Shown here one piece after another: positions 43,214-51,482 of a DNA stretch of 64,000 bases. This stretch comes from CBDDKU01 sp965230375 (lineage in GTDB: Bacteria; Bacteroidota; Bacteroidia; Flavobacteriales_D; Cryomorphaceae). How positions within the stretch are numbered: the first letter of the stretch is position 1; every line of letters begins with the position of its first letter. The DNA lies in assembly GCA_965230375.1 (NCBI GenBank), contig CBDDKU010000025.1:62001-126000 (forward strand). The letters run 5' to 3'. The position numbers were made by a program, and so were the translations under genes. The notes beneath the pieces are model-generated. The model was given only the letters and a program-made list of their open reading frames with translations. It was not told the origin of the DNA and searched no databases.

Positions 43214-45082
43214 TTAACCATCAAATTTACTGAACTCAGAGTTTTTACTCTTGAATTCGGGTACGATGGATTTGATTTTTTTTACGACTGCATAGTTGTC
43301 CTGAGCGTTGAATAGCGATATCAATTCATCAATATCTGCGGTGACACTCGCTAAATCCTGACTTCTAACCTTAGCAATTAGGATCTGCGGGTGGTGGGTC
43401 TTAACGGTGTTTTCAGCGCTGTTCAGAAGCTCTTCATAAAGCTTCTCTCCCGGGCGAAGACCAGTCACTTCAATTTGGATGTCCTTGCCCAGCTCCAGAC
43501 CGCTTAGTTTGATCATCTGCTTGGCTAGATCAAGAATCTTGACCGATTCACCCATGTCAAAAACGTAGATCTCACCACCATTTCCCATGGCACCCGCTTC
43601 CAAAACCAATTGACATGCTTCGGGGATGGTCATGAAGTATCGGGTTACTTTTTCGTGCGTTACGGTAATGGGCCCACCTTCCTCTATCTGTCTTTTAAAC
43701 AAAGGGATGACACTACCATTGGAACCCAATACATTCCCGAATCGTGTTGTGATAAACTTGGTGCTCGACTTGGCATCATTAGCCTGAGCATAAATCTCGG
43801 CAACCCGCTTCGTGCTTCCCATAACATTGGTAGGGTTCACGGCCTTATCGGTTGAAATCAAAACAAAGGTCTCTACTTCAAACTCCAGACTAAGATCAAC
43901 CAGGTTTTTAGATCCAAGCACATTTGTCAGAACCGCCTCGGTAGGATTTAATTCCATCATGGGGACATGCTTGTACGCCGCCGCGTGAAAAACGACTTGT
44001 GGATGGAAGTGTTTAAACAGATTTTTCATCCGCTCTTTTTGACGGATGTCACCAATAACAACGTCCAGATTTAGATTTGGGAATTCGCGTCTTAACTCAA
44101 TTTCCAATTCGTAAAGGGGAGATTCAGCCTGATCGAGCGCTATTAATAGCCCCGGATTGTAGTTGGCAATTCTGCGCATCAATCCACTCCCAATCGAACC
44201 CGCTGCCCCGGTCACTAAAACGGTTTTGCCTTCGAGCTGCTTGCTCACATTACCGTCATCTAGGGTGATGATCTTTCTACCTAACAAATCTTCAATTCTG
44301 ACTTGTTTCAGCTGCTTGACGCTCAACTCGCCGTTAATCCATGTCGACACGGGTGGAACGTTCAGCACATTGACTTTACCCTTCAGAGCCATGTCTATGA
44401 CCTTTCTTCTCTTATCGGGGTCGGGGTTTTGCATAGAGACGATAAGCTCTTCATGCGGCATTTTTTCAATCAACCCTGAGTACTCGGATGTGTGATAAAC
44501 TTTAGCACCTTCAAGCCGCTTACCTTTTTTTACGGGATCATCATCTATATAAGCTACTACCTTGCTCTGACTGCTCAGGTCTCTCTCAATCGTTCGTTTA
44601 GCAATAGCGCCAGCTTCACCTGCACCGTAAATTACCACGCTTTTTCGATCTGATCGCGGATTTCTAATCTCGATATAAGCCATTTTTACACCTAGTCGAA
44701 AAACGATGAGTAGGGTGCAAGACAGGATGGCGTCAATCAGTATTATAGATGTAGGAAGGAAATAGGCTCCATCCCACAAGAAGTATTTAATCGGGTTCAA
44801 GAAGCCCATGATCAGTGTCCCAGTCAACATGGCTCTTATCACACGTATCGAATCTTCAGTACCCGAATACCGGATGATGCCGGCGTAGGTTTTCCAAATC
44901 AAAAAAGAAGAAATCCGGATGAGCATATAAATCGGGAAGGCAAAGATGAGTGGGCCGACTTCTACTTCTGGAATGGTAAATTCAAACCGGAGCATATAGG
45001 ATGCAAACAGAGAAAAGACAACCAAAAAAGTGTCTATCAAAAAGATGATCCAGCGAGGTACGTTTTGGTTCGGAAACACCAT
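43214..45082 (-). CDS. WbpM/CapD-type UDP-N-acetyl-sugar 4,6-dehydratase (membrane)
   Basis: A 622-residue protein: four transmembrane helices in the first ~130 residues, a CoA-binding-like Rossmann region ('SVVIYGAGEAGAIAKR'), then the catalytic SDR domain with the NAD motif TGAAGSIGSGL and the active-site segment STDKAVNPTNVMGSTKR. These enzymes dehydrate UDP-GlcNAc on the way to deoxy-amino sugars such as QuiNAc, consistent with polysaccharide synthesis elsewhere in the window. The ATG at 45082 is chosen because a promoter element (TATATTTG) overlaps the region just after the upstream ATG at 45112. Confidence 0.93.
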   Translation of the reverse strand: MVFPNQNVPRWIIFLIDTFLVVFSLFASYMLRFEFTIPEVEVGPLIFAFPIYMLIRISSFLIWKTYAGIIRYSGTEDSIRVIRAMLTGTLIMGFLNPIKYFLWDGAYFLPTSIILIDAILSCTLLIVFRLGVKMAYIEIRNPRSDRKSVVIYGAGEAGAIAKRTIERDLSSQSKVVAYIDDDPVKKGKRLEGAKVYHTSEYSGLIEKMPHEELIVSMQNPDPDKRRKVIDMALKGKVNVLNVPPVSTWINGELSVKQLKQVRIEDLLGRKIITLDDGNVSKQLEGKTVLVTGAAGSIGSGLMRRIANYNPGLLIALDQAESPLYELEIELRREFPNLNLDVVIGDIRQKERMKNLFKHFHPQVVFHAAAYKHVPMMELNPTEAVLTNVLGSKNLVDLSLEFEVETFVLISTDKAVNPTNVMGSTKRVAEIYAQANDAKSSTKFITTRFGNVLGSNGSVIPLFKRQIEEGGPITVTHEKVTRYFMTIPEACQLVLEAGAMGNGGEIYVFDMGESVKILDLAKQMIKLSGLELGKDIQIEVTGLRPGEKLYEELLNSAENTVKTHHPQILIAKVRSQDLASVTADIDELISLFNAQDNYAVVKKIKSIVPEFKSKNSEFSKFDG

Positions 45083-45101
45083 ATAATCGGGCAAGATTGG
45101 C

Positions 45102-45109
45102 CAAATATA
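45102..45109 (-). promoter_or_regulatory. -7 promoter element (TATATTTG), decides the WbpM-type start
   Basis: Minus-strand TATATTTG, an exact TAnnTTTG match, 19 bases before ATG 45082. It lies inside the reading frame that would start at ATG 45112, making that upstream start unlikely. Confidence 0.55.
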
Positions 45110-45159
45110 CAATATTTACCTTCCCGTAATTTCGCGGCTTAAGTCACGAGATATAATGT

Positions 45160-45167
45160 TACTTTTG
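45160..45167 (+). promoter_or_regulatory. -7 promoter element (TACTTTTG) of the gcvT operon
   Basis: Exact TAnnTTTG match 19 bases before the gcvT ATG. It probably drives the five-gene run from gcvT to the DUF3298 lipoprotein, as the internal gaps are only 0-5 bases or overlaps. Confidence 0.6.
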
Positions 45168-45186
45168 CAAGCCCAAAACAGGAAGT

Positions 45187-46272
45187 ATGAAAAGAATAGC
45201 CCTCCACGAAAAACACGTCGAACTCGGAGCCAAAATGGTTCCATTTGCTGGATACGAAATGCCGGTGCAATACACAGGTGTGAAAGAAGAACATGTTTGT
45301 GTACGCGAAGCCGTTGGTGTCTTTGATGTTTCACATATGGGTGAATTTTTTGTGAAGGGAGAAGGCGCTTTGGCCCTACTTCAGAAAGTCACGACCAATG
45401 ACGTTTCGAAGCTAAGTCCTGGTAAGGTGCAGTACACTTGTATGCCTAATGGAGAGTTGGGGATAATTGACGATTTGCTGATCTATTGCCTTTCAGAGAA
45501 TGAGTACCTACTCGTGGTAAATGCTTCAAATATTGAAAAGGACTGGAACTGGATTTCTCAGCACAATGCGGAAGGTGTAGAGATGATAAACTCCAGCGAT
45601 GATTATTCGCTTTTTGCTGTGCAAGGCCCCAGAGCATCTGAAGCGCTCCAGTCGCTAACAGATATCAACTTGAAGGAGATGACTTATTATACTTTCGACA
45701 AAGGGACATTTGCTGGAGAAGCCGATGTCATCGTTTCAGCTACTGGTTACACCGGTGCTGGCGGATTCGAAATTTATGTTCCAAATGCATCAGCTGAGCG
45801 TGTTTTCGAAGCCATTATGAAGTCAGGAGCAGACGAGGGGATCAAGCCAATTGGTCTGGCTGCACGCGATACGCTTCGTTTGGAGATGGGATTCTGCCTT
45901 TATGGAAATGACATCGATGACACTACATCGCCACTTGAAGCTGGACTGGGGTGGATTACCAAATTCGCTAAGGAAGATTTCATAGATAAATCGGCTTTGG
46001 AAGCTCAGAAAGCAGAAGGACTGAAGCGGAGACTCGTAGCATTCGAGCTTAAAGATCGCGGTATTCCACGAAAAGGATATGCTATAGCTAATGCCAATGG
46101 TGATACAATAGGAGAAGTGACTTCGGGAACCCAAAGCCCTTCGCTCGACAAAGCTATTGGATTGGGCTATGTTACTGTAGACCATAAAGACCCAGGAACT
46201 TCTATTTTCATCCAGGTTAGAAACAAGTCACTCGAGGCAGAAGTTGTTAAATTGCCATTCTACAAGAAGTGA
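45187..46272 (+). CDS. gcvT: Glycine cleavage system T protein (aminomethyltransferase)
   Basis: A 361-residue folate-binding aminomethyltransferase. N-terminal 'MVPFAGYEMPVQY', 'VFDVSHMGEF' and the middle 'YTGAGGFEIYVP' are all GcvT hallmarks; the C-terminal beta-barrel begins near 275. It transfers the methylene group from lipoyl-H protein to tetrahydrofolate. gcvH and gcvP are not in the window, so the pathway is dispersed. Two bases separate its stop from the comB ATG. Confidence 0.95.
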   Translation: MKRIALHEKHVELGAKMVPFAGYEMPVQYTGVKEEHVCVREAVGVFDVSHMGEFFVKGEGALALLQKVTTNDVSKLSPGKVQYTCMPNGELGIIDDLLIYCLSENEYLLVVNASNIEKDWNWISQHNAEGVEMINSSDDYSLFAVQGPRASEALQSLTDINLKEMTYYTFDKGTFAGEADVIVSATGYTGAGGFEIYVPNASAERVFEAIMKSGADEGIKPIGLAARDTLRLEMGFCLYGNDIDDTTSPLEAGLGWITKFAKEDFIDKSALEAQKAEGLKRRLVAFELKDRGIPRKGYAIANANGDTIGEVTSGTQSPSLDKAIGLGYVTVDHKDPGTSIFIQVRNKSLEAEVVKLPFYKK

Positions 46273-46274
46273 TT

Positions 46275-46997
46275 ATGTCGGAAGAAAAGAAAAGAGTCGA
46301 AGTATGTTTTTCACCTGAGAGCTTTGATCTCTACAAACAGGAGTATAAAGTAGTGGTGGCAATTGATGTGTTGAGAGCCACTACAGCGATATGCGCAGCC
46401 TTTGAGCACGGTGCTGAAAAACTAATCCCAGTTTCGACCATAGAAGAGGCCGAAGAATATCGCAACAAGGGGTATATGGTGGGTGCAGAGCGCCAAGGTA
46501 AAATTGTAGAAGGGTTTGATTTTGGAAACTCTCCTTACAGCTATATGAACGATTCCATCAAAGGAAAAACGCTCGTACTCTCTACAACCAATGGAACGAA
46601 AGCGATAAATCTGGCGGCTAAAACGCACAAGGTAATTGTCGGGTCTTTGATCAACCTTGATGCGGTAATCGAATACCTGAAAGAAATTAAAGAAGACACC
46701 TTGCTTCTGGCGTCAGGCTGGCAGGGAAAATTCAATTTAGAAGATAGCATTTGTGCAGGTGCAATTACTGAGGCGCTTTTGGAAAGTGGAGACTTTATCA
46801 GCGATGAGGATTCGACCATAGCTGCAATGTTCTTGTACAAGAAGGCAAAGGACAATTATTTTGGCTTTCTGAAGGCTTCATCACATAGACGCAGATTGAG
46901 AAATCTAAATTTGAATGAAGACATCAAATACTGTCTCACACCAAATCAGACCAATGTCATCCCAGTATACCGCGATGGTGCATTGGTGAAAATGTAA
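46275..46997 (+). CDS. comB: 2-phosphosulfolactate phosphatase family protein (ComB)
   Basis: A 240-residue ComB-family protein: 'VVAIDVLRATTAICAAFEHGAEKLIPV' (described as IDVLRATT around 28-34), 'LVLSTTNGTKAI' and 'LLASGWQGKFNLEDSICAG' with conserved acidic and Asn residues. The reference enzyme removes phosphate from 2-phosphosulfolactate in coenzyme M synthesis, a methanogen pathway. Bacteroidota do not make coenzyme M, so sulfolactate production for another purpose, or a different phosphatase role, is likely. An in-frame GTG lies two codons upstream (46269), overlapping the gcvT stop; the ATG is preferred. Confidence 0.88.
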   Translation: MSEEKKRVEVCFSPESFDLYKQEYKVVVAIDVLRATTAICAAFEHGAEKLIPVSTIEEAEEYRNKGYMVGAERQGKIVEGFDFGNSPYSYMNDSIKGKTLVLSTTNGTKAINLAAKTHKVIVGSLINLDAVIEYLKEIKEDTLLLASGWQGKFNLEDSICAGAITEALLESGDFISDEDSTIAAMFLYKKAKDNYFGFLKASSHRRRLRNLNLNEDIKYCLTPNQTNVIPVYRDGALVKM

Positions 46998-46999
46998 AT

Positions 47000-47659
47000 A
47001 TGTCAATACCCAGTAATCTCAAAGAAATTAAGGGCGAATTACCCGAAGGTACCACCTTGGTAGCTGTAACAAAATACAGTAGCCAAGAGGAGATTATGGA
47101 AGCCTATGACGCGGGCCATCGCTTTTTTGGTGAAAACAAAGTGCAGGACCTTACGGCTAAATTTGAGTCCATGCCAAAAGACATTGAATGGCAGTTTTTA
47201 GGACACTTACAGCGAAATAAGGTCAAGTATATAGCGCCCTTCGTGAGTTTGATTCAGGCATGCGACAGCGAGCGACTTCTCGCCGAAATCAATAAGCAAG
47301 GAAAAAAGATTGATCGTCAAATCCCGTGCTTGCTCCAGGTGCGGGTAGCGCAAGAAGAGTCCAAATTTGGGCTCCCGCCGCAAGATCTTAAAGAGTTGGT
47401 GGGCTCGGGCATATTTGAGAATTGGCCCTTTGTAAAGGTTAAAGGACTTATGGCAATGGCTACCAATACTTCTGATGAAGACCAAGTATCGCGCGAGTTT
47501 GAGAAGGCAAAAGAAGTGCTTGATTGGCTGAAGGAGAATGCAAAAGGAGATAATTTTGACATTCAAATACTTAGTATGGGAATGACACAAGACTATAAAA
47601 TTGCCCTAAAACAAGGGGCAAATATGATCCGGGTTGGATCAGCAATATTTAAATCGTGA
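47000..47659 (+). CDS. YggS-family PLP-binding protein
   Basis: A 219-residue single-domain TIM-barrel protein. The PLP-binding Lys is in VAVTKY (~26), followed by 'FFGENKVQDL', 'WQFLGHLQRNKVKY', and the C-terminal 'LSMGMTQDYKIAL…MIRVGSAIF' phosphate-binding elements. YggS/PROSC proteins buffer pyridoxal phosphate and affect amino-acid balance; no catalysis is established. It begins two bases after comB and its stop overlaps the next frame. The GcvT neighbour fits amino-acid/one-carbon metabolism, though the glycine-cleavage PLP enzyme (GcvP) is elsewhere. Confidence 0.93.
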   Translation: MSIPSNLKEIKGELPEGTTLVAVTKYSSQEEIMEAYDAGHRFFGENKVQDLTAKFESMPKDIEWQFLGHLQRNKVKYIAPFVSLIQACDSERLLAEINKQGKKIDRQIPCLLQVRVAQEESKFGLPPQDLKELVGSGIFENWPFVKVKGLMAMATNTSDEDQVSREFEKAKEVLDWLKENAKGDNFDIQILSMGMTQDYKIALKQGANMIRVGSAIFKS

Positions 47660-47661
47660 AT

Positions 47662-48195
47662 ATGGGAGTGGCAGAGGATAAGAAAATCGAAAAATTAATT
47701 GGTGATCTATTTTCACCAAAGCACGAGGTAGTAGAGTCTGCAATAAAGGAAATCCCTAAAAAGGGAAATGCGCGAATTGTCTTACCGATGCTTAGGGCCC
47801 ACAAAGCCTGGGCTCAAGATAGAGTGTTGCAAGCTGAGATCGAGAAGGTGTTGAAGGAAATGAAAGACGAGAAAGCCATTCCCGAATTAATTTCTGCTCT
47901 TGAAGACGTTGAATTTGAACAAGAGCGAGGGCTTATTCTTTCCATCTTCTGGAATGCGGGGCTCTTCCCGGTCGATTACATTCCCGTATTGATCAAGCAG
48001 GCGATTAAAGGTGACTACCTCGTTTCTCTTGAAGCGCTAACGGTAATTGAAAACATCGAAGCCCAAATAGATCAGGAAATATGGGAGAATGCCTCTGATG
48101 ACCTTGACTATTTTCTCAATGAACATGGCGATGAACCACACGCCGATCTAGTTTATGAACTCAAACAAGTAATCTCATCCAGACTCAATGCTTAA
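47662..48195 (+). CDS. HEAT-repeat protein
   Basis: A 177-residue, all-helical, soluble protein with short HEAT-like pairs ('IEKLIGDLFSPKHEVVESAIKEIPKKGNARIV', 'VLKEMKDEKAIPELISALEDVEFEQERG', described in parts). It has no signal peptide or catalytic motif and probably binds another protein. The start may be GTG 47656 (overlapping the yggS-type stop) or ATG 47662; the latter is used. It overlaps the DUF3298 lipoprotein by eight bases. This pair is the less-known end of the gcvT operon. Confidence 0.78.
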   Translation: MGVAEDKKIEKLIGDLFSPKHEVVESAIKEIPKKGNARIVLPMLRAHKAWAQDRVLQAEIEKVLKEMKDEKAIPELISALEDVEFEQERGLILSIFWNAGLFPVDYIPVLIKQAIKGDYLVSLEALTVIENIEAQIDQEIWENASDDLDYFLNEHGDEPHADLVYELKQVISSRLNA

Positions 48196-48976
48196 TAGAA
48201 TTCTCTTAATACTCGGTATTGTGGCAGTCACGATGGTACAATTTAGTTGTACATCTGATCAGGCTAAAAATAGTCAGTCTAAGCCTAAAGAGCCCTATAC
48301 GCTTCATCGCGTTACCTTTTATCTTGCCGATGATGGCTGCATGGAAGAGTGCACGTACATTTCACTTGATGTACCCCGTCTTCAGGGTGGAAACCCAACA
48401 GTAAGTAAGGAAGTGAACGACTACATAGACCGTTTGTGTTACGAGTTGATTATGGGTGAAGTGAATGTGGAGATCGACACCATGAATTACGAAGCACTCT
48501 GCGCGTCATTTATAGAAGGTCATGACCTTTTCCTGATGGAATTTCCAGATAGTGAAGGGTCTTGGTATTTCGAATTGAACTCGGTTTCAACGGAGCTTGG
48601 AAAGGATTTCCTGGCTTTGATTATTACGACGAACTCATACACAGGTGGAGCGCACCCAAACCAGTTTGTCATTGCACGTACCCTTAGTCTCGACACAGGA
48701 GATGATGTAAGAGTAGAAGATGTATATGATCGAGATAATCTGCTCGCAGTTGGGGAGAAGTATTTTCGCGATTTTCACGGCTTGGCAGACACCACTAGCC
48801 TAAATGATGGTGGGTATATGTTTCCGGAAGGTGAATTCGTACTACCTGAAAATATGGCACTTACGACAGAAGGTGTCTTTTTCTTCTATAATTCCTATGA
48901 GGTAGCATCGTATGCCGAAGGTCCTACGGTGTTCGTCTTGCCTTATGATTCCCTCGGCGAAAAATCGTCTAAATAA
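48188..48976 (+). CDS. DUF3298-type lipoprotein
   Basis: A 262-residue lipoprotein: signal with lipobox QFSC (Cys21), a short linker rich in Ser/Lys, then DUF4163/DUF3298-like sequence ('YISLDVPRLQGGNPTVSKEVNDYI' near 55-80, 'TTNSYTGGAHPNQF' near 150-165, 'DTGDDVRVEDVYD'). The related RsiV protein binds lysozyme through this domain; whether this one does is unknown. It is last in the gcvT operon. A separate promoter for a likely small RNA starts 14 bases after its stop. Confidence 0.85.
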   Translation: MLNRILLILGIVAVTMVQFSCTSDQAKNSQSKPKEPYTLHRVTFYLADDGCMEECTYISLDVPRLQGGNPTVSKEVNDYIDRLCYELIMGEVNVEIDTMNYEALCASFIEGHDLFLMEFPDSEGSWYFELNSVSTELGKDFLALIITTNSYTGGAHPNQFVIARTLSLDTGDDVRVEDVYDRDNLLAVGEKYFRDFHGLADTTSLNDGGYMFPEGEFVLPENMALTTEGVFFFYNSYEVASYAEGPTVFVLPYDSLGEKSSK

Positions 48977-48990
48977 CACTAAGTATTGCG

Positions 48991-48998
48991 TATCTTTG
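48991..48998 (+). promoter_or_regulatory. -7 promoter element (TATCTTTG) of a candidate small RNA
   Basis: Exact TAnnTTTG match 14 bases after the DUF3298 stop codon, followed within ~155 bases by two hairpins and a terminator, with no reading frame of note in between. Confidence 0.6.
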
Positions 48999-49002
48999 CG
49001 GT

Positions 49003-49160
49003 CCCAAATCAGAGAGGTAGGAGAGGTTGTTTTGATTGGTTATTGGTTAGTTAGAGGAGAGAGAAGTATTTGGGTTAAACATTTAGATCGTTGAGCATGT
49101 GACCTTTACATGCTTAGCAAAGAACAAGAAAACCCCGGCGCATGTCGGGGTTTTCATTTT
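49003..49160 (+). ncRNA. Candidate small non-coding RNA
   Basis: An independently promoted, non-coding transcript is predicted. It would start near 49003, close a 58-base purine-rich loop with CCCAAAT (49003-49009) / ATTTGGG (49068-49074), form a second hairpin AGCATGT (49094-49100) / ACATGCT (49108-49114) extended by TTG/CAA, and end in a terminator (49129-49154). No start codon is followed by a frame longer than about 25 codons. The architecture (closing stem with a large internal loop, ~155 nt, own promoter and terminator) recalls the 6S-type RNA of Flavobacteriia, but I cannot confirm that family from the sequence alone. Confidence 0.5.
49129..49154. terminator. Bidirectional rho-independent terminator
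   Basis: AAAACCCCG (49129-49137) pairs with CGGGGTTTT (49146-49154) around GCGCATGT, with T-rich sequence beyond on the plus strand and on the minus strand. It ends the candidate RNA and probably also the convergent small gene ending at 49178. Confidence 0.88.
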
Positions 49161-49177
49161 TTTAAAGGACAAGTTCT

Positions 49178-49499
49178 CTAGTTTGTGAAGTGAAAACCTG
49201 CGTCTTTCAATATTTTGGAGTCGCCATCGCAGCAGGCTAGCACAAACTCATGTAGCCTTTGAATGCTTTCGACTAGTTTTTTTTTCAGCGATCCGACAAA
49301 CTTCCTTTGCTTTATCACTTCCAAATGAAGCTAATAGAATAGCTTGTTCAAGTTCTGAGCTCGCTGTTTCGAGTTGAATTCGTTCAGGGGTATGCATCGA
49401 AAGAATTGTGCCCCATGCCATTCCCTCTTCAATTTGCTTAGCGAAGGATAGAAGCTTAGAAGCATCCCATGATCCGCTTTGGTCGTAGATTGGTAGCAT
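49178..49499 (-). CDS. Small soluble protein of unknown function, frameshifted
   Basis: As sequenced, the frame from ATG 49499 runs 83 residues to a stop at 49248. It breaks at a run of nine A (minus strand; 49277-49285 on the plus). With eight A the frame continues as KKLVESIQRLHEFVLACC and ends at TAG 49178-49180, giving 106 residues of consistent helical, acidic protein ('DASKLLSFAKQIEEGMAWG', 'RIQLETASSELEQAILLASF'). The continued sequence looks far more natural than the 83-residue tail. No family was recognised. It is monocistronic between two other transcription units. Confidence 0.65.
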
Positions 49500-49566
49500 G
49501 TTTCATAGTTTTCAAAACCATACGACTTTTTGGTCTTGGAGGTTACGTAGGCATTTGAAAAGGGCC

Positions 49567-51396
49567 TTACCCTTCAAGGGTTTTGAATCCTTGAAGGGTA
49601 TGATTTTCAGCTTTCCCCACAAACCACATTTCCATCTCGCCTTTCCCTTTAGCATCAACCAACCCACGAGATTCAAATTTTAAATCGCGATCATCCTTAA
49701 CTAGTTCATAGGTCGATTTACTAATGTTTACTTTACCCTTTTGCCCAGTGTTTTCAATTCGATTTGCTGTGTTGACGGTATCCCCCCATACATCGTATTG
49801 AAACTTCTTCACACCCACAATTCCTGCCACCACAGGCCCAGTGTGGATTCCAAGGCGCATTTCAAAGAAAGGCTCGTTTTTTTCACGTTTTTCTTCGGCT
49901 CGCTTTTGCATGTAGTCTTGCATGTCGATGGCAGCGAGAACAGTATTCTTCACTGAGTCACCATTCGTTCCGGCAAGTCCTCCTGCAGCCATATAAGCAT
50001 CACCAATCGTTTTGATTTTCTCAATACCACGATCTGTTGTTATTTGGTCAAAGGCCTCAAAACAAGCGTTAATTTCTTCGACCAACTCTTTGGCATTCAG
50101 TCTGGAAGACTCCATTGTAAAACCTATGAAATCTGTGAAAAGTATGCTGACATTTTCATACTCTTTTGCTTCAGCACGTCCATGTTCCTTGAGCTCAACG
50201 GCAATATTCTTTGGCAGAATATTGAGTAATAGCGACTCCGATCGATTCCGCTCACGCGCTATTTTTTTGCGTTGGTGGTAGAAAACTCCGGCAAATACCA
50301 GTACAAGGAGAAAGCCGCCCAAGAAGATGTTTCGCTGCAAATGCTCTTGCTCCAGCTCTTTTTCTTTGAGCGTAAGCTCCATTTTTCTTTCAGATTCTTG
50401 GGCTTTAAGTTTTTGCTCGTATTCGTATTGCCCACTCATCTCCGTCAATCTTTGCAATACCCTATCGTCCATTGTAGATTCGATTAAAGTATTCAGGGCT
50501 TTGAGATAAAAGTACGCGCTGTCTATTTCCTGCTCTGCATAGAAAGCTTCATGAAGTGTTTCTTCAGCTTCGCGCAGATATAGTGCAGTAGCCCCGTTTC
50601 CCAAAGAATATTTGTAAGCATAACGCGCGCATTCGATTGCTTCTTGGTTTTTTCCAACCTGAAGAAGTGCTTTTGCTTTATAGGCATAAATGGGGGTGAA
50701 TTGCTCTTTTTGAATTAAGTCTTCATAAGTACTCATGGCTTGCTCAAAAAGGTTTAAAGCCTTATCAGGCTCGCCCTTGTTAGAATACATCTTACCTTCA
50801 AAAGTTAGCAACTGAAGAATAAAAAGGCTATCTGTTTCTTCAATTTCGGTCAAGGCCCGATCAAACATGTTTTCAGCTTGTCCAAAAAAACCCATCTCAG
50901 AATATGAGATGCCGAGAAGGTATTCTGCCAAACCTTTGTGGAGATACTCCTTTCCTTGGCGATTCAATAAAATAGACTTGAAGTATGGAATAGCATCCGC
51001 AAAATTTTGAATTTCAAAATTGACTAGCCCGAGTTGCAGGTTGCATTCCGCAATACCAATTGAATCGTTGAGTTGAGAGTAAAGTGAATGGCTTTCAAGA
51101 AATAGCTTCGTGGGTGTGTCTCGCGGACGTAATTCGCGAAACTCAACTTTGCCTAAAAGAAGAAGCACATCAGCTTCAATTGGTTTGTCTTGCAGTTGTT
51201 CTGCGCAATCGAGTGAACGCTGTAAAAGCGTTCTAGCAGCGTCTAGTTCGTTTCTTTCAACTAGTTTTTCAGCTTTGGATACTGATACTTCCAGATCAAA
51301 ACCTCGGCAGGTATCAATATCCTTTTTTCTGACTTGGCCGAAAGCTACCTGGCTAAGAAAGAGAACGGGAAAAATGAAAAAAGCCCATGAAGGCAT
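49567..51396 (-). CDS. TPR-adenylate cyclase sensor (class III)
   Basis: A 609-residue protein: signal peptide (~1-20), about six tetratricopeptide repeats in the periplasm (~40-330), a coiled region and one transmembrane helix (~359-380), then a class III nucleotide cyclase domain (~410-600). Catalytic features: the metal Asp in ILFTDFIGFT, the second Asp in KIKTIGDAYMAAGG, and DVWGDTVNTANRIE with the transition-state Asn and Arg. The Lys (IKT) and Asp (DVWGD) at the purine-specifying positions indicate ATP, hence cAMP. The ATG at 51396 gives a signal peptide; a longer frame to 51519 overlaps the next gene. A local cAMP target could be the Crp/Fnr protein, but that is distant and unproven. 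Confidence 0.9.
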   Translation of the reverse strand: MPSWAFFIFPVLFLSQVAFGQVRKKDIDTCRGFDLEVSVSKAEKLVERNELDAARTLLQRSLDCAEQLQDKPIEADVLLLLGKVEFRELRPRDTPTKLFLESHSLYSQLNDSIGIAECNLQLGLVNFEIQNFADAIPYFKSILLNRQGKEYLHKGLAEYLLGISYSEMGFFGQAENMFDRALTEIEETDSLFILQLLTFEGKMYSNKGEPDKALNLFEQAMSTYEDLIQKEQFTPIYAYKAKALLQVGKNQEAIECARYAYKYSLGNGATALYLREAEETLHEAFYAEQEIDSAYFYLKALNTLIESTMDDRVLQRLTEMSGQYEYEQKLKAQESERKMELTLKEKELEQEHLQRNIFLGGFLLVLVFAGVFYHQRKKIARERNRSESLLLNILPKNIAVELKEHGRAEAKEYENVSILFTDFIGFTMESSRLNAKELVEEINACFEAFDQITTDRGIEKIKTIGDAYMAAGGLAGTNGDSVKNTVLAAIDMQDYMQKRAEEKREKNEPFFEMRLGIHTGPVVAGIVGVKKFQYDVWGDTVNTANRIENTGQKGKVNISKSTYELVKDDRDLKFESRGLVDAKGKGEMEMWFVGKAENHTLQGFKTLEG

Positions 51397-51482
51397 GTTA
51401 AGGAATAAGATTTTCTTTAAAGCTGCTCTGTGGTGAGTACTTTTTGAAGGAACACCTGAGTTTGCTGGTTGATGCTTATGAC

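Noticed and set aside
45082..45112. An extra ten residues at the start of the WbpM-type protein
   Set aside because: A promoter element overlaps the region just after the upstream ATG, so the mRNA should begin after it.
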